Shown: one piece after another, positions 41,032-49,111 of the stretch
Numbering within the stretch: the stretch's first letter is position 1
How the letters are laid out: every line of letters begins with the position of its first letter
Position numbers and translations under genes: made by a program
Notes under the pieces: model-generated
The model's input: the letters and a program-made list of their open reading frames with translations, nothing else
What the model was told of the DNA's origin: nothing
The model's database searches: none
DNA from: Chryseobacterium salipaludis
GTDB lineage: Bacteria; Bacteroidota; Bacteroidia; Flavobacteriales; Weeksellaceae
NCBI RefSeq assembly: GCF_022968825.1
Contig: NZ_JALHKS010000001.1
Span: forward strand, 248,001 to 312,000
DNA: 64,000 nt
Direction of reading: 5' to 3'

Positions 41032-44000
41032 TTGAAAATTACCTTTCCGGCACTGGTTTTATGTCTCTTTGCATCGAGCTTTTTCCATGCACAGATCTTT
41101 CGTTGGGATAATCCCAATTTTCGAAAAGACAGTATTTCGGCAGATTCGGTAATTGCCCAAAAACTAAATCATGATGTTTTTACCAGGGATACGCTGGATT
41201 ATATTCAACTGACGCCGCAGCCCGCCCTGGATGAAGGGGTGCGGGTAACCGTTCCCGGTAAGCAGGCTTTAGCTCAGCTTAATTCAAAAGGTTCGATTAT
41301 CCGCGGGATTACCTTTGGAAATAATCAGGGCCAAAGCGTGCAAAGTTCGATGGATCTGCAGATAACCGGGCGGCTTTCAAATGACGTTACGATTCTGGCT
41401 TCAGTTTCCGATCATAATTTGCCCATCCAGGCCGACGGTTATACCCAAACCCTGGAGGAATTCGACCGCATTTATTTACAGCTCAATATCCGCGATTGCT
41501 CTGTTTTGCAAGGCGGACATCTCGAACTTAATGATAACACCGCCCATTTCGCCCGTTACCAGCGCAGAAGCATGGGTTTGCAATATTCTACCCTTTTTGG
41601 GAATGAGCACACCACCGCATTCAATGTTTCCGCAGGAATTGCCCGAAGTGAGTTTTTACGAATCCGTTTCGAGGCCGTGGAAGGCAACCAGGGACCGTAT
41701 CGGTTGCGCGGGAAAAACGGTGAACAATTCATAACCGTTCTTTCCGGTTCGGAACAGGTATATATCGACGGGATTTTAATGAAGCGCGGCGAGGACCAGG
41801 ATTATGTTATTAATTACAATACCGGCGAGATTACCTTCACCAGCTTCCGGCCAATTTTCCGGCAGAATTTTATTACGATTTCATATAATTACACCAACCG
41901 CAATTACACCCGTTTTCTGGTTACCGGAAACATCAGTCATAAACGCGAAAAATTTCAGGCCGGTTTTAACTGGTTCGTGGAAAATGACAGCAAAAATGCG
42001 CCGCTCGCCCTGAACCTTTCTAAAGAGGATCAGCAGATACTTGCGGCGGCCGGTAACAATTCGGATAAGATGTATGCACCCTCCGGAACGGTTACAGAAT
42101 ACGATGTCAATAAAATCCTCTACGAACTCGTCACTGATGTTTCGGAAACATATTACCGCTACTCCACCGACGAATCAAAAACACTGTACCAGGTCGCCTT
42201 TACCCAGTTTGGGGCAAATAACGGGGATTATATTTTAAAGCAAAGCATTGCCAACGGTCGCGTTTTCGAATATGTCGGCAGCGGGATGGGAAGTTACCGC
42301 GCGGTCCGGAAATTACCGGCACCGGAGAAAACCCATGTCTATTCGGCCAATGCTGTTCTGCAACTGAACGAAGGGGCAGTCGGCGGCGATGTATCCTTAA
42401 GCAACCATGACCGCAATTTATTTTCTTCTCTGGATGCGGAAGAAAACCTGGGCTATGCCGCGCGTATTTTTGGGTACAAAACCTTTCATAAAGGGAGTTG
42501 GCAGGGAACACCGCGTTTTGAATACCAGCATCTGAGTGACCGTTTTTATGTACTGGACCGGATTAATGACACTGAGTTTGCGCGCGACTTCAACCTTCAA
42601 GAAGAATTTAATAACATCCGGCAGGATCGGCTAATTTTTGATTTTAAAAATTCCTGGCAGCAGGCCGGCTTCCTGAATTATACTTTAAATTATCTTACAG
42701 AAAAGAACTTTTATAAAGGGCTGAAAAACGAACTTGCTTTCGGGTGGACACGAAATAAATGGAGCGCCGAAGGTGCCGCCTCTTATTTAAAAACTGATGG
42801 CAAAGAATTAAAAACTCATTATGCACGAGGCAACACTTCCGTTTCCTATATATCGCGAACGGGCGTCTGGAGTTCGGGTGGCGGGTTCGAAGAAAACAGC
42901 AGAAAACTGGTTTCAACAGGTTTGCTCGATGCGGAGAGTTTCCGCTGGAAAGAAATTTTCCTTCAAAACAAAATAGCCGATTCAGCAAGAACCAAATTGC
43001 TGGCAAAAATCTATCTGCGTGAAAATGATTCAGCGCGGAATGATCAGTTGATTACCCTGAATCAGGTGCTGGGAATCAAAGCAGAAAGCCAGCTGATTAA
43101 GACAGAGCGGACACAGCTGGGAGTGCTGCTGCACTACCGCAAATTTTTTAACAAAGAAAATTCACCCTCAGCTTTATATAACCGCGATTATATCATCGGC
43201 AATATCTCCTACAGCCAGCAATTTCTGAATAACGGACTACGGCTGCAGGCTTTTTATGAATTAGGAAACGGACAGGAAGCGCGCCGGGAATTTCAGTACA
43301 TTAAAGTTACCGACGGACAGGGAGTTTATAAATGGACCGACTACAACGGCGACGGCATTCAGCAACTGGATGAGTTCGAAATCGCAGAGTACGCCGACCT
43401 TGCACAATATATCCGCATTTACACCAACACGATTACCTATGTTCCCTCCAATAAAAACAAGCTGGAACTTGCCTTGTACGTGCAGCCTTCTTTTATATTT
43501 AACTCAGAAAACCGCTTTTTGAAACGATGGAACCTGAACCTTTCGGTGAACTCGCAAAATTCTTATTTAAAAGAAAATGATGCGGTAGCCTGGAATCCTT
43601 TTGAGAAAAACGCGGCACAGTTGCTTAAAAATCAGTCACTGCTGGCTGCGGTTCAGTTCCATAACACCGATGTTTCCGGCTGGAACGGAGGGTACCGGTT
43701 TGTGGCGACAGATAATTTAATCAATGCAAACTACAGTAATGAGGAACGCCGGCAATCTTCGCACTTTGTAAATATCGGATACTGGTTTGGCAGAAGTTTA
43801 AAAATCGACTGGCAGAACAGCCTGCAGGACACAGGGAACACTTCGCAACTGTTTGACAGCCGAAACTTCTTAATACAGTCTCTGGAAAGCCGCCCGAAAG
43901 CAACTTATCAACTGTCGGAGCATATACAGGCAGAAGCGTCTGCCGCAGTAAGACATAAAAACAGGCAGGACGGCCCCGAAAATTTAAAAACCTATGAACT

Positions 44001-44265
44001 CACTGGCACACTTCAGTGGGAACGCAGAAAGACCTCGCTTCGTGGAAACTTTTCTTTTATTAACCACGACTTTACCGGCAATAGTTTCTCGATCGTCGGG
44101 AACCAAATGCTCGACGGACTGAAGGCCGGAAAAAACCAGGTCTGGTCGCTTTTCCTGCAGCAAAGCATCAATTCATTCCTGCAGTTAAATGTAAATTATG
44201 AAGGCAGAAACAGTGGCGAGCGCACCATCCACATCGGCTCCATGCAGGTGAAGGCTGTTTTTTAA
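41032..44265 (+). CDS. Large outer membrane surface protein of the Bacteroidetes type
   Basis: 1077 residues starting at TTG (41032-41034), which places a clean signal peptide at the start (KITFPALVLCLFASSFFHAQ); later ATGs would cut into it. Near the N-terminus the string GSIIRGITFGNNQ, SMDLQITGRLSNDVTILASV and IPIQADGYTQTLEEFDRIYL is shared by a large family of flavobacterial outer membrane proteins. A calcium-loop-like DYNGDGIQQLDE lies at about 770-781. The rest is alternating Tyr/Phe-rich beta-strands to a terminal aromatic (VKAVF), as in a large barrel. Role unknown; the family resembles parts of SprA-like gliding/secretion proteins in its repeats, but identity is not claimed. Confidence 0.75.
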   Translation: MKITFPALVLCLFASSFFHAQIFRWDNPNFRKDSISADSVIAQKLNHDVFTRDTLDYIQLTPQPALDEGVRVTVPGKQALAQLNSKGSIIRGITFGNNQGQSVQSSMDLQITGRLSNDVTILASVSDHNLPIQADGYTQTLEEFDRIYLQLNIRDCSVLQGGHLELNDNTAHFARYQRRSMGLQYSTLFGNEHTTAFNVSAGIARSEFLRIRFEAVEGNQGPYRLRGKNGEQFITVLSGSEQVYIDGILMKRGEDQDYVINYNTGEITFTSFRPIFRQNFITISYNYTNRNYTRFLVTGNISHKREKFQAGFNWFVENDSKNAPLALNLSKEDQQILAAAGNNSDKMYAPSGTVTEYDVNKILYELVTDVSETYYRYSTDESKTLYQVAFTQFGANNGDYILKQSIANGRVFEYVGSGMGSYRAVRKLPAPEKTHVYSANAVLQLNEGAVGGDVSLSNHDRNLFSSLDAEENLGYAARIFGYKTFHKGSWQGTPRFEYQHLSDRFYVLDRINDTEFARDFNLQEEFNNIRQDRLIFDFKNSWQQAGFLNYTLNYLTEKNFYKGLKNELAFGWTRNKWSAEGAASYLKTDGKELKTHYARGNTSVSYISRTGVWSSGGGFEENSRKLVSTGLLDAESFRWKEIFLQNKIADSARTKLLAKIYLRENDSARNDQLITLNQVLGIKAESQLIKTERTQLGVLLHYRKFFNKENSPSALYNRDYIIGNISYSQQFLNNGLRLQAFYELGNGQEARREFQYIKVTDGQGVYKWTDYNGDGIQQLDEFEIAEYADLAQYIRIYTNTITYVPSNKNKLELALYVQPSFIFNSENRFLKRWNLNLSVNSQNSYLKENDAVAWNPFEKNAAQLLKNQSLLAAVQFHNTDVSGWNGGYRFVATDNLINANYSNEERRQSSHFVNIGYWFGRSLKIDWQNSLQDTGNTSQLFDSRNFLIQSLESRPKATYQLSEHIQAEASAAVRHKNRQDGPENLKTYELTGTLQWERRKTSLRGNFSFINHDFTGNSFSIVGNQMLDGLKAGKNQVWSLFLQQSINSFLQLNVNYEGRNSGERTIHIGSMQVKAVF

Positions 44266-44266
44266 A

Positions 44267-45493
44267 TTAATCCGGATAGATCACATACCTCTGGCGAATG
44301 CGTTCAAAATCAGCCAGTCCTTTTTGCCATGATTTTCTGATTTCATTTTCGGATTTGCCACTGATGATTTGCTTTCTGAGTTCATCGGTGCCCGCTAGTT
44401 TATCGAAAAAAAGGTTTTTCAGGAAAAAACTTTGCGACGGATTGTTATAAGCCTGATACGCTTTTAATAACCACTGCAACTCCAGCTGTCGCAAATCGCG
44501 GGCAGGGGCTGAGAGATTTTCACCATAACACAATTTACCGTTCAGAAAAGGATCTTTTGCTCCCGCAGTAGGCCTCGGTGTGAAGGTGTACGGCAATGAT
44601 TTGGTCCAGGGTGAACCATATACCTGAAACGGCAGTGCTGTACCGCGGCCGACGGAAACCTGTGTTCCTTCAAAAAAACAAAGACTTGGGTAGAGCACTA
44701 TTGATTGGGCATTCGGCAGATTCGGCGAGGGTTTTTCGTCAATCGGATAGCGCTGTGTTTTATGATAATTCAGCATGGGAATTACGGTGTAGTCTGCCTG
44801 GATTCCATTGGCCAGCCATTTTTCGCCATTGACCATTTTTCCATATTCTCCAATGGTTAGTCCATAAACAACCGGCACCGGATGCATGCCCACAAAACTT
44901 TCGAAACCCGACTGCAGGACAGGACCATCGGTATATCCGTCATGCGGATTCGGGCGATCCAGTACGATCACGGCCACCTGATTTTCCGCGGCAGCTTCCA
45001 TCACATACGCTAGTGTGGAAATGTAGGTATAAAATCGCACCCCTACATCCTGAATATCAAACAGGATCACATCCAGATCTTCTACCTGGTCGCGCGAAGG
45101 TTTTTTGTTTTTACCATAAAGCGAAATAATGGGAAGGCCGGTAGCAGTGTCCCGCCCGTTTCGGATTTGCTCGCCGGCATCAGCTTCTCCTCTGAAACCG
45201 TGCTCGGGCGCAAAAATCCTGGTAACGCTTATTCCGTTTTTAAGAAGGAAGTCCACCACGTGCTGCTTATCCTGCATCACGCCGGTGTGATTGGTAACTA
45301 TGCCCACCTTTTTCCCGGCCAGCAGCGGCAAGTATAAAGCAGGACGGTCAGCGCCCTTCTGAAAACAGTTTTTTCCGGTCTGCTGCGCCTGCATGTGAAG
45401 TGCGGCGCCAAAATAAATTAGCAGAATCAGAAGTAAATCTTTAATTTTGGCTGTTAAACATCTGCCGTTGAATTTTCCGCTGTATTTTTCCAA
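44267..45493 (-). CDS. DUF1343 / NamZ-type exo-N-acetylmuramidase
   Basis: About 408 residues if translation begins at the TTG (complement of 45491-45493); no ATG or GTG lies at a sensible place, and longer frames run through the neighbouring gene. A signal segment (DLLLILLIYFGAALHMQAQ) precedes the domain. Family blocks are GIVTNHTGV, FAPEHGFRG, SLYGKNKKPS, DVILFDIQDVGVRFYTYIST, LDRPNP and VYGLTIGEYGKM. NamZ (characterised in Bacillus subtilis) releases terminal N-acetylmuramic acid from peptidoglycan fragments. The start region overlaps the 5' end of the divergent FtsX-like gene, which is unusual. The stop is one base after the outer membrane protein gene. Confidence 0.83.
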   Translation of the reverse strand: MEKYSGKFNGRCLTAKIKDLLLILLIYFGAALHMQAQQTGKNCFQKGADRPALYLPLLAGKKVGIVTNHTGVMQDKQHVVDFLLKNGISVTRIFAPEHGFRGEADAGEQIRNGRDTATGLPIISLYGKNKKPSRDQVEDLDVILFDIQDVGVRFYTYISTLAYVMEAAAENQVAVIVLDRPNPHDGYTDGPVLQSGFESFVGMHPVPVVYGLTIGEYGKMVNGEKWLANGIQADYTVIPMLNYHKTQRYPIDEKPSPNLPNAQSIVLYPSLCFFEGTQVSVGRGTALPFQVYGSPWTKSLPYTFTPRPTAGAKDPFLNGKLCYGENLSAPARDLRQLELQWLLKAYQAYNNPSQSFFLKNLFFDKLAGTDELRKQIISGKSENEIRKSWQKGLADFERIRQRYVIYPD

Positions 45494-46697
45494 AAAGATT
45501 GCTTTTTCCAAAGATAACAAAAATAACCTCTCACGGGTGATTGTGTTTATCGGTCGCCTGTCGGTGGCTTTGGGCGTGGTGGTTTCGCTGATTACAGTTT
45601 CCACAGGCCTCGGTTCCAAAAGAGCAATCAAAGAAAGAATGGCTGATTTTTCGGGACACATTTCCATTAAATCAAAGCAATCCAACAACTCTTATAATTC
45701 CTCGGTGCTCGACACCTCTGAGCTGAAGCTGCAGCAAATCAAAAATCTTAGCGGTGTGGCCGCCACTCAGAAATATGCGTCGGTAAGCGGGATCTTACGG
45801 AATGAACATAATTTTGCAGGAATCATTCTGAAAGGCATCGGAAAAGATTTCGATGCCGCAAGATTTAAAAAATTTCTGGTCGCCGGTGAAATCCCAAACT
45901 ATCAGGAAAAAGGGTATAACAACGGAATTATTATTTCAGAAAAGATTGCCGCTGATCTTCATTTAAAAGTAATGGACAGCATTGTCGCCATTTTCTCCAA
46001 GGAGAACCAAAGTCCGCTTTATCGGAACTTTGAAGTGAAAGGGATTTATAAAACGGAGATCAAGATGATCGATGACCTGTATATCATCGGCGATATCAAC
46101 CACGCACGGAAAATTCAGGGAATGACCAACCAGCAACTGGGCGGTCTGGATGTTTTCATGAAAAACATCGACGATATTGATGAATACGCGCCGGACATCG
46201 ACCGGCTAGCGGGTTATAAAAATTACACCGTAAAAGCAACTGATGAATATCCGCAAATCATGGATTTCATTGCGATCTTCGATACCAATATTATGTTGAT
46301 TATCAGCATAATGCTTGTGGTCGTCATTATTAATATCATTATGCTGCTGCTGATCCTGATCATCGAGCGCACCAATTCCATCGGAATGCTCAAAACACTG
46401 GGCGCGACCAATGCACAGATCCGCACCATTTTCATTAACTACACTTTGCTGATCATGGTGCCCGGCCTGGTGATTGGTAATTTGATCGGGCTGAGCTTTT
46501 TATTTATTCAGAAATATTTTGGGCTGATTACTTTAAATCCCGAAAACTATTATCTGAGTGTCGTACCGGTTGAAATTAACTTCCTGCACATTATTTGTAT
46601 CTCGGCGGGAATTTTACTTGTGTCCGCAATTTCCCTTATTTTACCGAGTTATCTCATCAGTAAAATCTCTCCGGTGAAGGCTATTAAATATAATTAA
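45468..46697 (+). CDS. FtsX/LolC-E family permease (second copy)
   Basis: 409 residues from the TTG at 45468 (MNFPLYFSKKIAFSKDNKNN), chosen because homologues start with this string; a TTG 21 bases upstream (45447) is possible. Four membrane segments (about 22-45, 268-300, 318-345, 370-395) and a long periplasmic MacB-like domain between the first two. The C-terminal MLKTLGATNAQIRTIF is the coupling helix to the ATPase, and SPVKAIKYN is a typical end. The ATPase gene is elsewhere. It belongs to the same family as 3167-4369 but the sequences differ clearly, so they are paralogues with separate jobs. Confidence 0.85.
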   Translation: MNFPLYFSKKIAFSKDNKNNLSRVIVFIGRLSVALGVVVSLITVSTGLGSKRAIKERMADFSGHISIKSKQSNNSYNSSVLDTSELKLQQIKNLSGVAATQKYASVSGILRNEHNFAGIILKGIGKDFDAARFKKFLVAGEIPNYQEKGYNNGIIISEKIAADLHLKVMDSIVAIFSKENQSPLYRNFEVKGIYKTEIKMIDDLYIIGDINHARKIQGMTNQQLGGLDVFMKNIDDIDEYAPDIDRLAGYKNYTVKATDEYPQIMDFIAIFDTNIMLIISIMLVVVIINIIMLLLILIIERTNSIGMLKTLGATNAQIRTIFINYTLLIMVPGLVIGNLIGLSFLFIQKYFGLITLNPENYYLSVVPVEINFLHIICISAGILLVSAISLILPSYLISKISPVKAIKYN

Positions 46698-46711
46698 AGT
46701 TTAAAATTCCT

Positions 46712-46719
46712 TACCTTTG
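46712..46719 (+). promoter_or_regulatory. -7 box ahead of the cysteine synthase-like gene
   Basis: TACCTTTG matches TAnnTTTG. No clear TTTG is seen 19-21 bases upstream, so the match is to the -7 part only. The gene starts 53 bases downstream at 46773. Confidence 0.45.
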
Positions 46720-46772
46720 CAACACTAAAATGCGCGTAATAGAGCATTGCAATTTTCATAAAAATAATCAGA

Positions 46773-47753
46773 ATGAATTACGCTGAAAATATATTGGAAA
46801 CCATTGGGAACACCCCTTTGGTTAAATTAAATAAAGTCCTGGGAGACGACTTTCCGGCCTTGGTGCTGGCAAAGGTAGAAACCTTCAATCCCGGCAATTC
46901 CGTGAAAGACAGAATGGCGGTTAAAATGGTGGAAGATGCAGAGAAAGACGGACGGCTGAAACCGGGCGGAACCATTATCGAGGGAACATCCGGCAATACC
47001 GGGATGGGCCTGGCACTGGCAGCCATCGTGAAAGGATACAAATGTATTTTTGTGACCAACTCCAAACAATCAAAAGAAAAGTGCGATATTCTGCGTGCGG
47101 TGGGTGCCGAAGTGATTGTGTGCCCAACGGATGTAACGCCTGATGATCCGCAGTCTTACTACAGCGTTTCCCGACGCCTGGCCGAAGAAACCGAAAATTC
47201 CTGGTACGTAAACCAGTACGACAACCTCTCCAACCGCCTGGCGCATTATGAATCAACGGCTCCCGAAATCTGGGCGCAGACTGAGGGCAAGCTTACGCAT
47301 TTTGTTGCCGGTGCCGGCACAGGCGGAACAGTGACCGGCTGCGGTCGTTTCTTTAAAGAAAAAAATGAAAATATCAAGATCATCGGGGTGGATACCTATG
47401 GCTCCATTCTGAAAGAATATCACGAAACAGGTGAATTTATTCCAGCGAATGCCTATTCCTACATCACGGAAGGTATCGGTGAAGATATTATCCCCGAAAA
47501 CTACGATATGGCAGTCATTGACCATTTTGAAAAAGTGACCGACAAAGACGGTGCGGTTTATGCGCGCAAACTGGCCAAAGAAGAAGGCATCTTCTGCGGG
47601 TATTCCGCCGGAAGTGCTATTGCTGCTTTAGTTCAGATGAAAGACCAGTTCACCAAAGATGACATTATTGTCGTATTGCTGCACGATCACGGTTCCCGCT
47701 ACGTGGCCAAAGTCTATAACGATGACTGGATGAAGGAAATGGGTTGGCTCTAG
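46773..47753 (+). CDS. cysK: PLP-dependent cysteine synthase / cystathionine beta-synthase-like enzyme
   Basis: 326 residues of fold-type II PLP enzyme. NPGNSVKDRM holds the Schiff-base lysine (about residue 44); EGTSGNTGMGLA is the substrate loop; GAGTGGTVTG (about 185-194) binds the PLP phosphate; CGYSAGSAIAAL provides the pyridine-nitrogen serine. The wording GYKCIFVTNSKQSKEK and ICGYSAGSA-type end is closer to cystathionine beta-synthase cores than to E. coli CysK, but the C-terminal CBS domains are absent. Thus it may make cysteine from O-acetylserine, or cystathionine from serine and homocysteine; sequence alone does not settle this. A terminator follows. Confidence 0.82.
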   Translation: MNYAENILETIGNTPLVKLNKVLGDDFPALVLAKVETFNPGNSVKDRMAVKMVEDAEKDGRLKPGGTIIEGTSGNTGMGLALAAIVKGYKCIFVTNSKQSKEKCDILRAVGAEVIVCPTDVTPDDPQSYYSVSRRLAEETENSWYVNQYDNLSNRLAHYESTAPEIWAQTEGKLTHFVAGAGTGGTVTGCGRFFKEKNENIKIIGVDTYGSILKEYHETGEFIPANAYSYITEGIGEDIIPENYDMAVIDHFEKVTDKDGAVYARKLAKEEGIFCGYSAGSAIAALVQMKDQFTKDDIIVVLLHDHGSRYVAKVYNDDWMKEMGWL

Positions 47754-47762
47754 ACAACAGAA

Positions 47763-47791
47763 GCCGGTTGCACCACGCAGCCGGTTTTTTT
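47763..47791 (+). terminator. Terminator after the cysteine synthase-like gene
   Basis: CCGGTTGC (47764-47771) pairs with GCAGCCGG (47777-47784), one G-U, followed by TTTTTTT. The T run includes the stop codon of the converging glycosyltransferase gene. Confidence 0.85.
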
Positions 47792-49091
47792 ATGAAGCTA
47801 AAGTATTCAGCAGTTCAGCAAGCTTTCCGGTCAGGTTCTTTCTCGTAAACTGATCGATATGCCGCTTTTCTTTCAGTTCTTCTCTCCGCTTCCACCGCTC
47901 ATACTGCTGCAGAATGAAGGCTGAAACCTCTTGCTCCTCGGTATAAGAAAAATGACGGCCGGCTTTCGTTTCCAGGAGAATGCGTGCGACATCGCTTTCG
48001 GCCGGGCCAAAGGAAATAATCTCTGTTCCGGAAGCCAGATACTCGAACAGTTTTCCTGGAATAATTCCTCTGGACGTTGGTTGCGTGAAGTTGGTTAATA
48101 AAAGTAAATCTGCCTTTCGCATTTGCTCATTAGCCTGCTGATGCGGAAGATAGCCCGGTGTTTCAACAGAATCCGACAAAGAACTGTTTTTCAAATCATG
48201 GAGGATATGCTCATCTGCCCGACCGGCAAAAACAATTTTTAAATCTTCTTTGAAAGCTAAGTTCTGATCAGCTAGTTGCTGCAGCTCCGACCATAATATT
48301 TCGGGATTGCGCAGCTGCTCCAACACGCCGGCATAACAAATGGTAAACTTTTCTGAATGCGCCTCCTTTCCTTTTTTATAAGGACTGCCGTCAAAACCAT
48401 TGGTGATGCAATACGCATTTGCGCCGAGGTTTCGGAAGTTTTCCGCATCGCTATAACTGGTGGCGAGCGTCAAATCCGCTTTTTGAAAGACCTGCTTTTC
48501 CAGCCGGCGGTGTTTACGGTCGGCGGCGGCGGTGAGCTTTAAATGTTTATAATAGGAAATCTCCGTCCAGGGATCACGGAAGTCTGCCACCCAGCGCAGG
48601 TCGGGAAAATCTTTTTTTAACTGTAGTCCGATCAGATGCATGGAATGCGGCGGACCGGTGGTCACGAGCACCTCCACGGGATGTTCAGCGAGATATTTCT
48701 TTAGTTTTTTAACGGATGGCCGTACCCAAAACACGCGGGCATCCGGAATAAAAAAATTACCGCGGATCCAGATGGAAATTTTTGACTTCCAGGATTGTTT
48801 TTTACCTACATCAAACTGGCCGGCTTTGAACTTCTTATTTTGTTTTCCAAAGAGTTCTGCCAACTGATAGGGTTCCCAGATTGGACTTTTGATCACCTCT
48901 AAGTCCGCAGGAACTTCTGAACAAAGCGTTTCATCCGTAAGCGGATAACTTGGATTTTCCGGAATAAAAACAGCCGGTTTCCAACCGAAGTCCGGCAGGT
49001 ATTTCACAAATTTCAGCCATCGCTGTACGCCCGGTCCGCCCGCTGGTGGCCAGTAGTAGGAAACAATCAGTATTTTTTTATCTTTTTTAAT
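47790..49091 (-). CDS. Glycosyltransferase family 4 protein with non-standard start
   Basis: About 433 residues if the first codon is ATT (complement of 49089-49091), giving a start KKDKKILIVSYYWPPAGGP and then GVQRWLKFVKYLP, the glycine-rich acceptor-side loop conserved in this flavobacterial GT4 family. In this frame there is no ATG, GTG or TTG between the stop of the upstream gene and GTG at 49005-49007, and starting there would delete that conserved 28-residue loop. The C-terminal half is a GT-B nucleotide-sugar domain (TICYAGVLEQLRNPE, GRADEHIL, PGYLPHQQA, LFEYLASGTEIISFG). It likely adds a sugar to a cell-surface glycan. Stop codon faces the cysteine synthase terminator. Confidence 0.83.
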   Translation of the reverse strand: MKKDKKILIVSYYWPPAGGPGVQRWLKFVKYLPDFGWKPAVFIPENPSYPLTDETLCSEVPADLEVIKSPIWEPYQLAELFGKQNKKFKAGQFDVGKKQSWKSKISIWIRGNFFIPDARVFWVRPSVKKLKKYLAEHPVEVLVTTGPPHSMHLIGLQLKKDFPDLRWVADFRDPWTEISYYKHLKLTAAADRKHRRLEKQVFQKADLTLATSYSDAENFRNLGANAYCITNGFDGSPYKKGKEAHSEKFTICYAGVLEQLRNPEILWSELQQLADQNLAFKEDLKIVFAGRADEHILHDLKNSSLSDSVETPGYLPHQQANEQMRKADLLLLTNFTQPTSRGIIPGKLFEYLASGTEIISFGPAESDVARILLETKAGRHFSYTEEQEVSAFILQQYERWKRREELKEKRHIDQFTRKNLTGKLAELLNTLAS

Positions 49092-49111
49092 GATGAGTGT
49101 TGTGATTTAAA

